Below are positions 1 through 11,400 of a DNA stretch of 64,000 nucleotides, in pieces. The position numbers and the translations under genes are program-made. The DNA comes from Gerris lacustris (lineage: Eukaryota > Arthropoda > Insecta > Hemiptera > Gerridae): the NCBI GenBank assembly GCA_951217055.1, contig OX578280.1:38763628-38827627 (forward strand), in the 5' to 3' direction. Below the pieces are notes generated by a model. That model worked only from the letters and a program-made list of their open reading frames with translations. It made no database searches and was not told the origin of the DNA. The stretch's first letter is position 1. Each line of letters opens with the position of its first letter.

Positions 1-1056
1 AGGCACCATCGTTGTGTTATTGATTTTGTTAGGAGAGTCCTATCTACTCGTCAGGAAACTGTTTCTTGACTAAAGCAAACCTATGCTCTGTATTTATTAT
101 CATTAATTTATTTTCTTTTCCAACCATCTTCCTTCTTCTTTAAAATAATCTTTTCCGTCAGTACTACAATGGATTTTGTTCTATCCGACCCAACCTTGAC
201 TTAATAAACCCCAGTAAAACAAATGTAACCATAGAAAGGGAAACACGATATACATATTTTCAGAAAAAAATAAATAATAATAAAAATAAATAAATAAAGA
301 TATTTGCGGGGCTGCTCATGTACAGTATTAATGAAAATAATAAATTATGGGTGTCTACTATTATTACTACTATTTATTTTTCTTTTAATAAGCACCTAAT
401 TAAAAATGTACTAGTGTGTAGTCCGCTAAATTGTACTAGCTTACTAAATCCCCATTAATATTTATTATATCATTTTTTCGTATTTTATACTAATTTACTG
501 ATTAAATTTATCTAAAAATAAAATGATGTGATTTAAATTCCAATTATTTGTAATTTAATAATTAAGTTTGTATTGTTAGTTTGCTTATTTATTTTATGCA
601 TGCGTATATTCATGGATGTGTATTTATGTATGTGTGTATTTGTGCGGGTATGTATGTGTATATATATATATATATACATTATATGTATAGGTTGTCTCAT
701 TTCCTTTTATTATTATTATTGTATTACGTCACTAAAATTTTTATGTGGTAGATTTCGGCAGACGGCCAAAGCCATGCTATTTAAATACTGTTATAAAATT
801 TATGTTAAAATGTATTTATTTAAATAAAGTATTTTTTGAATTGAAAATATAACATTTTTGTAAAGATGCAATCAATGTTAATTTCCAAGTTTTATCCAAT
901 ACCAGTAATTTTCATAAAATCTCAGAGGCTGCAACTAACTTAGTCTGGAGCAGTTAGTTTAGTTCGTCGTTGCTAGTCAACCTGAGATTCTCAAATTAAT
1001 GATGATTTTAGTAACAGGACTGAAATGTCAGATAGATCCTTCAAGATTATGTTCTT
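1..1056. other. AT-rich sequence beyond the last visible FASTKD exon
   Basis: No coding exon could be supported on either strand. The stretch is AT-rich, with a short TA microsatellite near 658-676. It is probably intron of the FASTKD gene to its right, because the RAP-domain exons expected at the end of that family are not found here. Confidence 0.5.
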
Positions 1057-1064
1057 TCATAAAC

Positions 1065-4000
1065 TTGTTAATTTAGATTGTCCACAGCAAGTAATTTCTT
1101 CTACCAGTCTTAATTGACCCCCTTCTGATATATTATGATAAAAACGTAAGTCAATAAGATGCATTACCCCATACAGGTAAGTTCTAAGTTGAGAAGGGAG
1201 TCTGGGCCCTTTATAATCTTTAAACTCGAGCTCTACACAGGTGTCAATGAAAGCCAGCTCTCTACCGAAGTGATATTTTCTAGGACCTAAAACAATAAAC
1301 AAATATTCTTATCTTCCAAGCAAAAAATAAATTATTTAATTTGATGTTCAATAAAAAACTAACAGAAATACAATTCTATGTGAACTTAGTTGTCAATGAA
1401 GTGTTACTGCTGCTGATTGTCTGGGGTGACCAGTGACACTATCAATTCACTCAAGTAGACGCAAAAGTTTACGCACCTAGTAGTAGTAGTAGTAGTAGTC
1501 TAGTACTTCCTACTAGAACGGGTAGGACGAACCACTTGTTCGAACCTTGCAATTAGGCCATCACTTAGGCCCTTTTTACGCCCCGTGGTGGAGAGTTCCA
1601 GCTACTTCACACATCATACATTTGTACATTGTACCGCCGAAGCGAGTATGGTGTGGTCATTAGTAAGCTATATAAGCGTGCGTCAAAGCGGGGGGGGGGA
1701 AGAGTCCCCATAAAGGGTGTCCCTCGCCCTGCTCCGTCCTCGAACCATAGATACAAATTATTCGTCATGACACGGATCGGACCCACATCAATGAGTGGGG
1801 GAAGAGTCCCCATAAAAGGTGTCCCTCGCCCTGCACCGTCTGCGAATCATTGATGCAATTCAGAGTATCATGGCACGGGATCGAACCCACGACCTCGAGT
1901 TGCCTCGACTTATTGATAGCTAAGCGAGCGCCCTAACACGCTCGGCCACCCTGGCTCCCTTACGCACCTAACTAGAACATTTTTTAAAAATAAAATCAAT
2001 GAATTAAGTTGATCTGTTTATGGTTGAAAGCACCATAAGTAAATATTTTGTATGCAGACTGGTTTAAATCTCAAGTTGGTCACCAGTGACTGGTTGTTGG
2101 TAACAAGTTGTTCAGTTGAGTTTCATCCACAAGAGAGACAAGCTATGTCCTTGCATTCCTTGTGCTAAATTAATCATTCTATCACCTATAAATACACTGT
2201 TGGTTTTTAAGCCCAACACTCGTGCTTAGCAACTGTATATGTTAACATATTCCTCCTAGTTCCTTGGATTAAGGCTTGTCTTGCATACCCACTCTTTTCC
2301 AAACTCTTTAAAAATTGGCTTCTGTCATAAGAATCTTCTAGAAATGATGGACCAGAACCTAATCTCCTTTTATACTTGGAGTAAGATTACACTTAAAGGG
2401 AGCCTAATAATATCAAACTGAAATGGCAGATCAAAACATGCCTGCTTAGCTTAAAATTCTATTCACCATCAAAGAAAACTCCCTACCATGTTAGGTGATT
2501 CTAGAAGTTTCCAAGATTTAGTTTTTAATAGGGGGTTGGTGGTTGATGTATTAAATTAAATTATATCACACACTAACCCATTCATTCCATTAAGAATAAA
2601 ATATCCTGCAATTTGGGGGCTAAAAAAAGGTATGATCCAATAAAAACCTAAATTAAAATAAAATTTTTGCATATAATTAATAGCCTCCGAAATGCGGTAT
2701 GCAGAGTACTTTATTCTTAGTAATGGATTGAATGATGTATAATACAGTCCTGATTATTTTCAATATAGGCTTTGGAAACAAAACAATTAAGGTGTTCATT
2801 TAATCGCTAGGCCTACATAAGGTAATAGAAAAAAACTTACAAACAAATAAAAAGATAAAACAATAGCTAAGTGTACCCCTATGTTATAATACAATGTTAC
2901 TTGTTGTTATACAATATAGACTGTAGCAAGTACAAGTTATGAAAACATTACCATATGCTCTTTGAATGAATTCCATATCCAATGCTTTAGCTATAAGGTG
3001 CTGAGGGAAAATGGAGCGAAGTGATAGACAATGAAGAAGTGCTATGAAACACTTAGGAAAAGCTTCGATCTCCTCCTGCCTTGAAGAGAGACTTAACTCT
3101 TCTACTACTGTGGAGTAGATATTAATGTCCGTCTGAGGATCGTAATTCAACCTGCTGATTGGAAACAGCACTTTCTCCATGTCCTTCAACAAAATAACAA
3201 TATAGTCAAACAAGACATCTAGGCACAAAATCGGTCCAAAAAACTTGCTCATATACATTATAATACTGAATTTGAATCCAATAATATCTCATTTAATTAA
3301 TTTAATATAAGAACATTCAAAGTGTTCTACTTAAGATTGTTTACATTACATTTGATTTTCAGCTAAATTGAATATACTTTCATTAATAGCAGAACCGACT
3401 TGACAACTGTTGTCTATTGGTCAGCAATTCACATCAAATGTGTTTAGGGAATTTCAAGACAGCAACATCATACAAATAACGTCATCCACGCATCAGTCTG
3501 AAATTCTGAATCATATCATTGAGTTATATCATTCTGAAATTAATGGGTGGGGAAAACGGGCCACACATACATTTAAGAGAAGATTATCTGTTTCTTCAGA
3601 AACTGGTGGTGGCGTCTATAGTAGAATGGCAAAGTTTTTGTCACACAAAAAATAATATCGCATAAGACCACAGGAAGAACACCATCTGAGTTAATGTTCG
3701 GCGGGCAGTTGAGAATAAGGTAAACTCTATGTGAGTCATACATCAATAGAAAGGATTCAATAGAAAATGCATTTTAAAAAGGTGAGCAAGTTGTAAAGTT
3801 TGAAGAAGGTTGTTTAAAAGTTTTGAGGAAAGAGAAATCATTACATTGTGGAGGTGCAGGCACAGAAACACCACTGTCAAATTCGTCACTAAGTTTCTAA
3901 TAAAGGTAGTTTAACAGACCTGTCATGTTAGGTGACATTTGTTCATATTACTTTATTGTATTTATTAAAATATATTTGTTTCTAATGATCAATCTATTGA

Positions 4001-4998
4001 TCTAAAACTAATCTATGTGGGCAATACCTAAAAATAGCAAACAACAACGGTAATTTTGTTATTTTTATAGTTCTGACTCATAAACTTGAAATATAGACAG
4101 CTTCCTTCTCTCAATATTGCTATTTTCTAAACAATAGCACAAGTAATTGTTTTCAACAAAAACATTTTACAGAGCTCATTCATGACTAAAACATTAGTCA
4201 TAAAGTTTGTATGAATAAGTCATAATGTCTCCCTCTGTACGAAACTAATAAACCAACCATTTTTATTTACTACTTATTGTATTATTCTCAGAGTAAGTTT
4301 AATTCCAGAACATCTCGGTCAGCAGAACTAACTTGAATAAAAGTCCTTAATATATATTATAAATCTGTTGACCTTGAGGCGAGACTGTTTAATGTGGTTT
4401 ACAAGTCTCTGTGAAACAATATCCAAGGACTCTGGATGGAAGGTCTGGGATGGAGCAGTGAGTAGAGCTACGTGAGTCAGACCCTGCAGAGACAATCTGT
4501 CCAGGTGCGGTGTCATTGCGTCGAGCAGTCTTGGCAGTTCTCTCCACACTCGGATCTGCATACTCAGTCTAAGACACTGAAACAGAGTATACTTTACATT
4601 AAATTATGCATCCACAGCTCTAATATTACGCAAAATGCACCTCCATCAAATATTCCATTAACACTGTGACTTTAATAAACTATTTGGTTTTTAATCCTGT
4701 TAGTATTTTGGAATAGCAATTGGAAGGCATCTAGATCCTCTTACAGCCACAAAATATTAGGAATATTGTGTTAGTTTTGTCCTGTTTATATTTTTTAAGT
4801 CCCAAATGAACAAAACAATAGGATATCATAGGTGCATGGGACGATATACTGCACTAAGAGTAAGTAGCCTGTTAACTGGATGTCATCTAATAGATGGGTT
4901 CTAAACCAGATAAATCATTGTTTAAAAGTTGCTTTCAGATAAGTGCGCTAATCCCTTCGAGTAATTTCGAAAGAACTTAGCCTCGCTTAAGTGAAAGG

Positions 4999-5053
<55 letters not shown>

Positions 5054-8047
5054 TTGGTAGCTACATAAGGTGGCTACCATATTAGGTTTGTTCCAACCAC
5101 ACCTCAAACTAGTTTCAAACTGTACGACGCATGTGCATTAGCAAAAAACGATCAAATGTGGTCCGATGCGCATGCGTCGGACAGTTCCAAACCAGTATGA
5201 AGTGTGGTTGAAACAAACCTAATATGTCAGTTTTAAATTAGCATTTTACTTGGTCACTTATCCTTTACCCTTTTATAGATTGCCGAATGTATAGTTTTGT
5301 ATAGAATAAATATAATGATCTTCCAATTATTCAATTAGGTTAATATGTATGTGATATGGGAAAAATAAATTACTTTTTACTGATTTAGTACTTGGTATTT
5401 ATATTATTGTAAATAGATCTAAAGTTACTAGGTGTACTGCAAAGCGGAAAAACAAAGATTTGCAATTTTAATTTAACCAGAGACTGGTAATAGCAATTTT
5501 AATGTCAACCTAACCTCCAAAATATTTTATCCAAAAATCCACTATACCCACCACCAATTAAACATTTGATGAATACTTACTTTTAAAATGGATGCAAGAG
5601 TGATCTCAGGTAGAGTTTGTATTTCATCTATAGTTCTATTAATAATATATTTAAGTAATTGTTCGCTTTTCAATGCAGTGTGAGTTTTAAAGAATCCCAG
5701 CAAAGCGACTCCCAGCTCCTCAAGACTCAGCTGATCTACGTAACTTTCCAGTTTGTGTTCAAAATTATACATAACTACGTTCTTGTGTAGCGTCCTAATC
5801 GTGTTCAAATAAAACAGTACCTGAACAAGTTGCTGACACGTTAACCTGAAATCAAACATTAAAATTGAAATGATTAAAGAAAAAGAAAGTTGTATACATA
5901 GTAATGGCTTGGTCACTAAAAACATGTAGGATGGAACCCAAATATTATATAGTTGTTTTTCCTCTATTTCTATTTAAAAGTATTAATGATTAAACAAGTT
6001 AAATAATTATACATAATACATTTTGAGATATTTCAATGAGAAGGAGTTCACACCAACTTTCCACAATGTTGAGTCACTTTCTATGTCGAGAGGCTATGAA
6101 AACTCCAAATATGGAAAACATATCGATATAAAACATTATTTATGGTTAAAAAATTGTTAATAGTGATAAAGTTGATTATATAACTAGCAATGATAATTAG
6201 GGGGACATTTAGACAAACCCCTCAGGCAAAAAAATAAATAAGATGCCCTACTTAATTTATATTGATTAATTATTATTTAAAAAGATACTTATTAAAGTTC
6301 TAATTGTTTAAAGTTTGTTTGTTCAATTTTAAGTCCTGACAATATTTTGTTATTATTTTGTGTTGTCCGTCAGAGCAATTTGTACTCTTTGATACTTAGT
6401 AGTATTACTTAATATAAGAGTTATAATCAAAAAGAGAATGTTTGTCAAAATATGTGCACCACTGCTTATAAGTTAAATGCTGCCATAGCTAGAGTAATTT
6501 ATCTGCTCTTATGCCTCGTTACATTCAGCCACTGCCACTGCTCCTCACATGCTGTATTTACTCCACAAAATACTTTTGTGGCCAAAGGCAGTGAGTGTTT
6601 ACATTCAGCTTCACTTACTTCCCAATCTAACTCAAGCAATGGAGGACATTGAAGAAGATGCAGCATGAGTGACATGTTGCATTTCATCCTTTAGGTTAAA
6701 CAGTTTCTCCGATTGATACTTCATTTATCGATATTGCTGAAATAGTTTCAAAATTATTTAGTGTTCAAGTTTCATAATGGTGGCAGAAATTCAGTGGGAA
6801 TGTTTGTTTTATAAAGAGGAATAATTGCAGCAAATTTGAGAACAATCGAAAAATTTTTAACATTTTACAATTTTTTATAATATTTGCTAATACAGCAAAT
6901 TGGGTTAAAGCAAGTAAGTAGAAGAGCAGAGTGTCACTCCCTTTCACTCGCGCTGCCATTCCTTTAACTTCTGTACGAAAAACTGCAAAGGCAGAAGCAT
7001 GGGCAGCACGAGTAACCTGTTTACATACTCACACTACTCTATTTCATGCCCACTTTCTTCCTCACTGCCGCGGAAGTGGACTGACTGTAAACACTTTACT
7101 TCACTTCCTTCAGAGTATGATCATAAGGTGAAGGTTTTATGAGTTTTGTGTACTTAAAATAATATGCATACAGCCATAATTTCCATTAAGTAGTAACTGA
7201 CAGGAGAAGTTAAGTTAAAGAGGTTCGTGTCAAGAGTGAGGGGAAACCCTTTGCTTCTTATGAACGGATGGGAAATACCTGTGTACTAATGTGTAACAAC
7301 TTACTGGTTGATTCTCCTGTGTAAAACAAAAATGCTCTGGAAAACGAAATCACTGAGCCGAGTCAGTTTGAGTAGGTACCACAGGTCTATGAAGTAGAGA
7401 AGCTTGTCGAAACTCCACCCTCTCATGCGAGACAAACAGGCATTGTCTAAAGCTTTCCAAAGCTGGTTGAAGTTGTCTGCTTTAGCTGACTCGGACATAG
7501 GCCAAAGGCTTAGGTACAGCAACACGGAGCCGAGTTGCTCGTCAGAGAACTCACTCACTTTGCCCAGCAGCGCTCTACACACATTTCCGTACCTTCCGTC
7601 GGATATGGGTTTCAGAGTTTTAGTATATGCGTCCACACTGATCATTCTAAACACGTTAACTAATTCGTTAGGAGAAAGATCGATCAATGTGGAATCGTTC
7701 AAAAGTCCGTCTAAATCCTCGACTCGATCCACATCAAACAAGTCGTTTTTCATCTTGGTAAAAGAAACAACGTTGAAATTAGGCTTGGATTCGAGTATCC
7801 GATGTGAGAAGGTGTTCTCCTTGTGTTGGCTCAACATCGACGAGATAGACAGCTCGTTTGTCTCCGAGTTAAAATATTTGAATTGATTATCTAAAGAGGC
7901 GAAGAATCGGCACGTTTGCCCCGCAAGTAGGTTCGCACATTTGTTACGTTTTTTGAAATGTAAACTTCGAGGGTAGGAACAAATAAGTGTATTTACAAAC
8001 AATCGCATAACTAAAGTACAATAACTAGCGTAAATAAAAGGTATCAA
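1065..8047 (-). CDS. FAST kinase domain-containing protein (FASTKD family), five exons, 3' end outside window
   Basis: FASTKD proteins are mitochondrial RNA-binding proteins that act in mitochondrial mRNA processing, stability and translation. Exons on the minus strand are 8047-7305, 5845-5581, 4576-4373, 3183-2952 and 1286 to about 1065. The phases (2, 0, 0, 1) join into about 555 continuous codons. The N-terminus is basic and poor in acidic residues, as in a mitochondrial presequence; Met1 at 8047 or Met14 at 8008 could be the start. The middle exons form a leucine-rich helical repeat region as in FAST_1. The last exon has the FAST_2 signature: an R-E-L-x-x-I-D-T-C-V-E-L-E run followed by Y-K-G-P-x-L-P. 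The first two donors are GTAAGT and the fourth is GTAATG, but the third (GTCAAC) and the last (GTTTAT) are weak, so those exon ends and the chosen start of exon 4 are less certain. The RAP domain expected at the C-terminus is not seen and probably lies left of position 1. Which paralogue this is cannot be decided from the sequence. Confidence 0.83.
1480..1959 (-). mobile_element. Full-length tRNA-derived SINE with 11-bp target-site duplication
   Basis: Read on the minus strand from 1959, the element begins with a tRNA-like head. It has an A box (TGGCCGAGCGTG), a long arm, and a B box (GGGTTCGATCCC, near 1878-1889). The spacing and the TGGCCGAG A box resemble tRNA-Ser or tRNA-Leu. The body contains two copies of a roughly 60-bp unit (about 1698-1756 and 1797-1855). 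The 3' tail is a CTA trinucleotide run (1480-1499). The element is bounded by the direct repeat TTACGCACCTA at 1469-1479 and 1960-1970. It lies upstream of the last visible FASTKD exon in transcript sense, inside an intron. Confidence 0.85.
3395..3890 (+). pseudogene. Degraded LTR-retrotransposon integrase fragment (Ty3/gypsy-like)
   Basis: The plus-strand frame from 3410 reads like the integrase core of a Ty3/gypsy element. It has G-x-Q-F-T-S, then FREFQDSNIIQITSST, a degenerate N-G-x-x-x-R-A stretch, and THTFKRRL. After a frameshift near 3645 it continues as TTGRTPSELMFGGQLRIR, the usual region after the core, and then G-E-Q-V-V-K-F. Stops and frameshifts show it is dead. It lies antisense inside an intron of the FASTKD gene. 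Confidence 0.7.
4989..5050. repeat. Long T homopolymer
   Basis: An uninterrupted run of about 60 T. It could be the poly(A) tail of a minus-strand retroposed copy, but no retroposon body was recognised beside it. Confidence 0.6.
5082..5222. mobile_element. 141-bp MITE with TA target-site duplication
   Basis: Terminal inverted repeats read TTAGGTTTGTTCCAACCACA at the left and TTAGGTTTGTTTCAACCACA at the right end (reverse complement). Flanking TA dinucleotides are at 5080-5081 and 5223-5224, as for Tc1/mariner-type elements. The element is in a FASTKD intron. Confidence 0.75.
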
Positions 8048-8448
8048 ATAATAAGAGAGGAATCAAATGCGATTATAAAATTTGTAATTTAGCGGTTTCA
8101 AAGTGTGAGGCAACGGGGCGTGATATTTGCTTATCGTGTTCGTAAAACGAGCCGATCGGTCGAGCGGGTCTAGCGCTCGTATGATAAGTTTAGAAAACAG
8201 TCGATTGATCAAGGGAGGTTACTTTAAAAAAAAAAAAATCGGTGATAACGGAAGTATATAGGTCAGAATTATGTATTTTTCGTGTTTTTGCGGACTGCTG
8301 TTGGCGACATCGGCCTATGAAGTGGTTTTGGACTTGACATAGCGTCGAGTCGTGGTCGGGAAGTAGGCTAGGTCACTTTGCGGTAGCCTTAATATGATCG
8401 GTTCAGGGTTGGAGACATCTGGCAGATCGGTTCATCACTTGGAACACC
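8048..8448. promoter_or_regulatory. Compact bidirectional promoter region between FASTKD and SLC25A44-like genes
   Basis: The start codons of two divergent genes are 401 bp apart, so both transcription starts must lie in this stretch or in upstream 5' exons. It is richer in CpG dinucleotides than the surroundings, especially 8100-8420. No clear TATA box was assigned. Both flanking products are predicted mitochondrial proteins, which makes shared regulation plausible but unproven. Confidence 0.55.
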
Positions 8449-11400
8449 ATGGAGGTGACGGCCACAGACTCGCAATACCTCACCACTATAGAGTGGGAGA
8501 TGTTGGACAAGAGAAAATTCTTCCCCCTCAGCATGCTCAGCTCATTCTCGGTCCGTTGTAGTCTTTACCCTCTGACTCTCATCAAAACCAGGCTTCAGAT
8601 TCAGAAGCACGATTCTATGTACAGTGGTAAGACCCTCGGTTTCTATCTCTTTACTATTTCCTCTCTTCCGCTGTTACGCTGGGCGGCTTCAGCAGAGAGT
8701 TACAACAGTCTTACAAATTAGGTCACTTGAGGACCTCTGTAGATTTCTCAATGAGTTGTTGGGGTCAGTCTCTCTACAAGGCAGTGCAACCTTAGACTGT
8801 TGAGTAAGATGAAACCTTGTGCTGACAGCTCCAGTGTCAGTGTCTTTTGAGGACTTATTTATCTGATCTTGGGCTCTGAAATGCTGTAAATTATATAAAG
8901 GGTTCAGGAGGAAAATTTTACATGTCAGTTTTATTTAATAGTGAATTTTAAAAACTCTGCTCCTTTGTGCCTTTTATCATCTGAAAACGACGATAATTCT
9001 ATTAAGAGGCAGTGGAAATGGTATTTACATGGAATAAGAGTCCAAGCTACTGCTATCAAATTCAAGGATTTTTTTCTGTCGAGTTCGACTCGATTTATTG
9101 TTCTGAATATTTTATACAAATAATTATCAGGGACTGATATTCACTAACTTTCTCTGTTTAGACTAATTGGTATTTTGCAGCTGAAGTGATATAGTCTTTT
9201 TGGGATTGTTAACCAAGTCAATTATTTGTATCGTATCTTACTCAGTGGTGTAAACAGTCTATACTTGTACATGATTCAATAGGATATTTAAAAAAATATT
9301 CTTGAAAATAATTTTCCTTGGTTATTTAAATACTAGCCTAACTCATAACTTTGCTAATATATTTCGTCGTCATGTAGGCCAATTTAAATACAGTAGAACC
9401 CCTCATATCCGTCACCTACGGGACCGGAGCATGGTCGGAACACAAAACAAGTCGGATAATCCAAGGAACAAAGAAATGAAGCGAATGTTAGAGGGTAAAA
9501 ATTAAATCTTTATTGTTAAACATAAATTTACGCACTCTAATCTACGGATGTATAATAAAATATGCATACTAGTCCTGTTAAGGAATACGCTTCAGTCTTT
9601 CAGACCCTTTTTCCAATCTTTAATAATTGTTGTTACACCAATTCCTAACTCTGAAGCTAGTTTTAGAATGGAGTCACCTTTGAAGAATATCTATATTCTA
9701 CAGTAATGTACACTGAACCCGATTTGGTTTCAGTTGAGCCGCCATATTCACTAAAGATATAGCACAACACTAGATTAAGCAGATTGAAAATATAGAATGA
9801 AACGCACGATAATAAGAAACAAAGTGTAGCGATCAGTATGATAGCAAAAACCGACTGACTGCTTTTGTTTTTTACTCAATATTCTGATAAGGATAACGTT
9901 CGGTCTTGTCAGATTTTAAACTTTTTTTTTTAACCAAGGGGTGTCATGGTCTGATATTCCGAAGAGTCGGATATCCCGAGGTCGGAAATTAGGGGTTCTA
10001 CTGTACCTAAAAGATTTTGTTTCCATGCCTTCTTAAAAACTAAGGACTACATTTTAATATATCATTCATTACATTATGTAAAGTATTATACCCTGTAAAT
10101 CACAGTTTAAAGGTTGTTTATAACATGTAAATATTCCTGTATTTTATTATTGAGTATGATAAATAACATTTTTATAAGTAACTAGGGGGCTCTGCCCCCT
10201 TCTCGCTTCGCTCGTCGAAAAGTGGCCGCTGCCTTGAACCTTCGCACAATTTGACACATTTGCTTGTTTACAAAACTTTTTTAATAATATAGATAGAAGT
10301 TTTAATTAAATCTCACTAAGATCCTCATCTTAACTGTGGGTATAAAACGTATTACAAATAATGAAGGTAAACTTAGTTTACCTCATTTAATAGATGAAGG
10401 TAAAGGTAGTTGGAAAACAAACAAACACTGTCATTAGTTGGATTGAGCAGTATGTTGTCAAACTATAAATAACATATATAAAACTATATAAGACCACAGA
10501 TATCTTCAGGGTACTGATAATTTGGTACAAGTCAGGCTTTTTATGTATAAAGTTATGAGTGCCAGGTGTAGGAAGGGTGGTATTTGGATGTTTATGCAAA
10601 AGAGGAATAACCTTCTGCAGTATGTGTGTTATAAGTTGTGACTTTTGACAGCAGAGGGAAATCGAAAAAATTGGGGTTGAGAGCCAATGAGAGATCTGGA
10701 TTTTGAATTTTAGAAGGTCAGGCCCACTAGGCAAATAAAAATGTCACTGGTAGAGGGGTGTGGCACTTAAGATAACCTCCTAGTGGCATTATTGGTTGGC
10801 CAATCTGAGTGTCTAAAGTCACAACTCTTAACAAGCATACTGTTTTTGAAGAACAAACGGGTTTTGTTATTAGAATATGGTGTAGGGTGTGAGAGGTTTT
10901 TGCCCCCTAGGGTTTTACCTGAGTTAATTTGTGATCTTATTACAATGTTATTCAAATATTTAAATAATAACCAAAAACGAGAATTCATAAAATTAAAATA
11001 CAATACATAGTTGTCTTTACTATACTGTATAACATTGTTTTTTGGTTAATTTTAAATTTAATGAAATGGTTGTCTAAAAAATTAATTTTTCCATTATCTT
11101 CTGTTCCTAGTGTAAATTTTATATTTTGGTGCAAGATATTTAGGTTGTGGAGGAAGTTGTCTGTCTATTTGAGCCTATACAGAGGCATTTCATAGCTGAT
11201 ATAAGATAGTGTTCACCACTGTATAAAAATAAAGGGATTTCGTTTTATAATATTTTGACTTGCACTGAAGCTGTACAGACAGACAGGAAAAAAAGTTTAA
11301 GACCAGTTTTGAAAGGAAAAAGAATCTAAACATGTTGCAACTCTGATCTATGTACAGACAAAACTTTAACGTGTATTTACACTAGGACTCCGTTAATCCA

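Noticed and set aside
573..827. 84-codon frame with Cys/Ile/Tyr-rich hydrophobic sequence
   Set aside because: It translates a TA/TG microsatellite and AT-rich DNA; no conserved motif.
1607..1853. Overlapping open frames on both strands with a repeated VPIKGVPRPAPS-type peptide
   Set aside because: They lie wholly inside the SINE body and reflect its two 60-bp units.
1840..1959. Functional tRNA gene on the minus strand
   Set aside because: A and B boxes are present, but the cloverleaf is not maintained and the sequence continues into a repeat body with a CTA tail and target duplication, so it is a SINE head.
7404..7886. 160-codon plus-strand frame
   Set aside because: It is the antisense shadow of FASTKD exon 1, which has motif and splice support.
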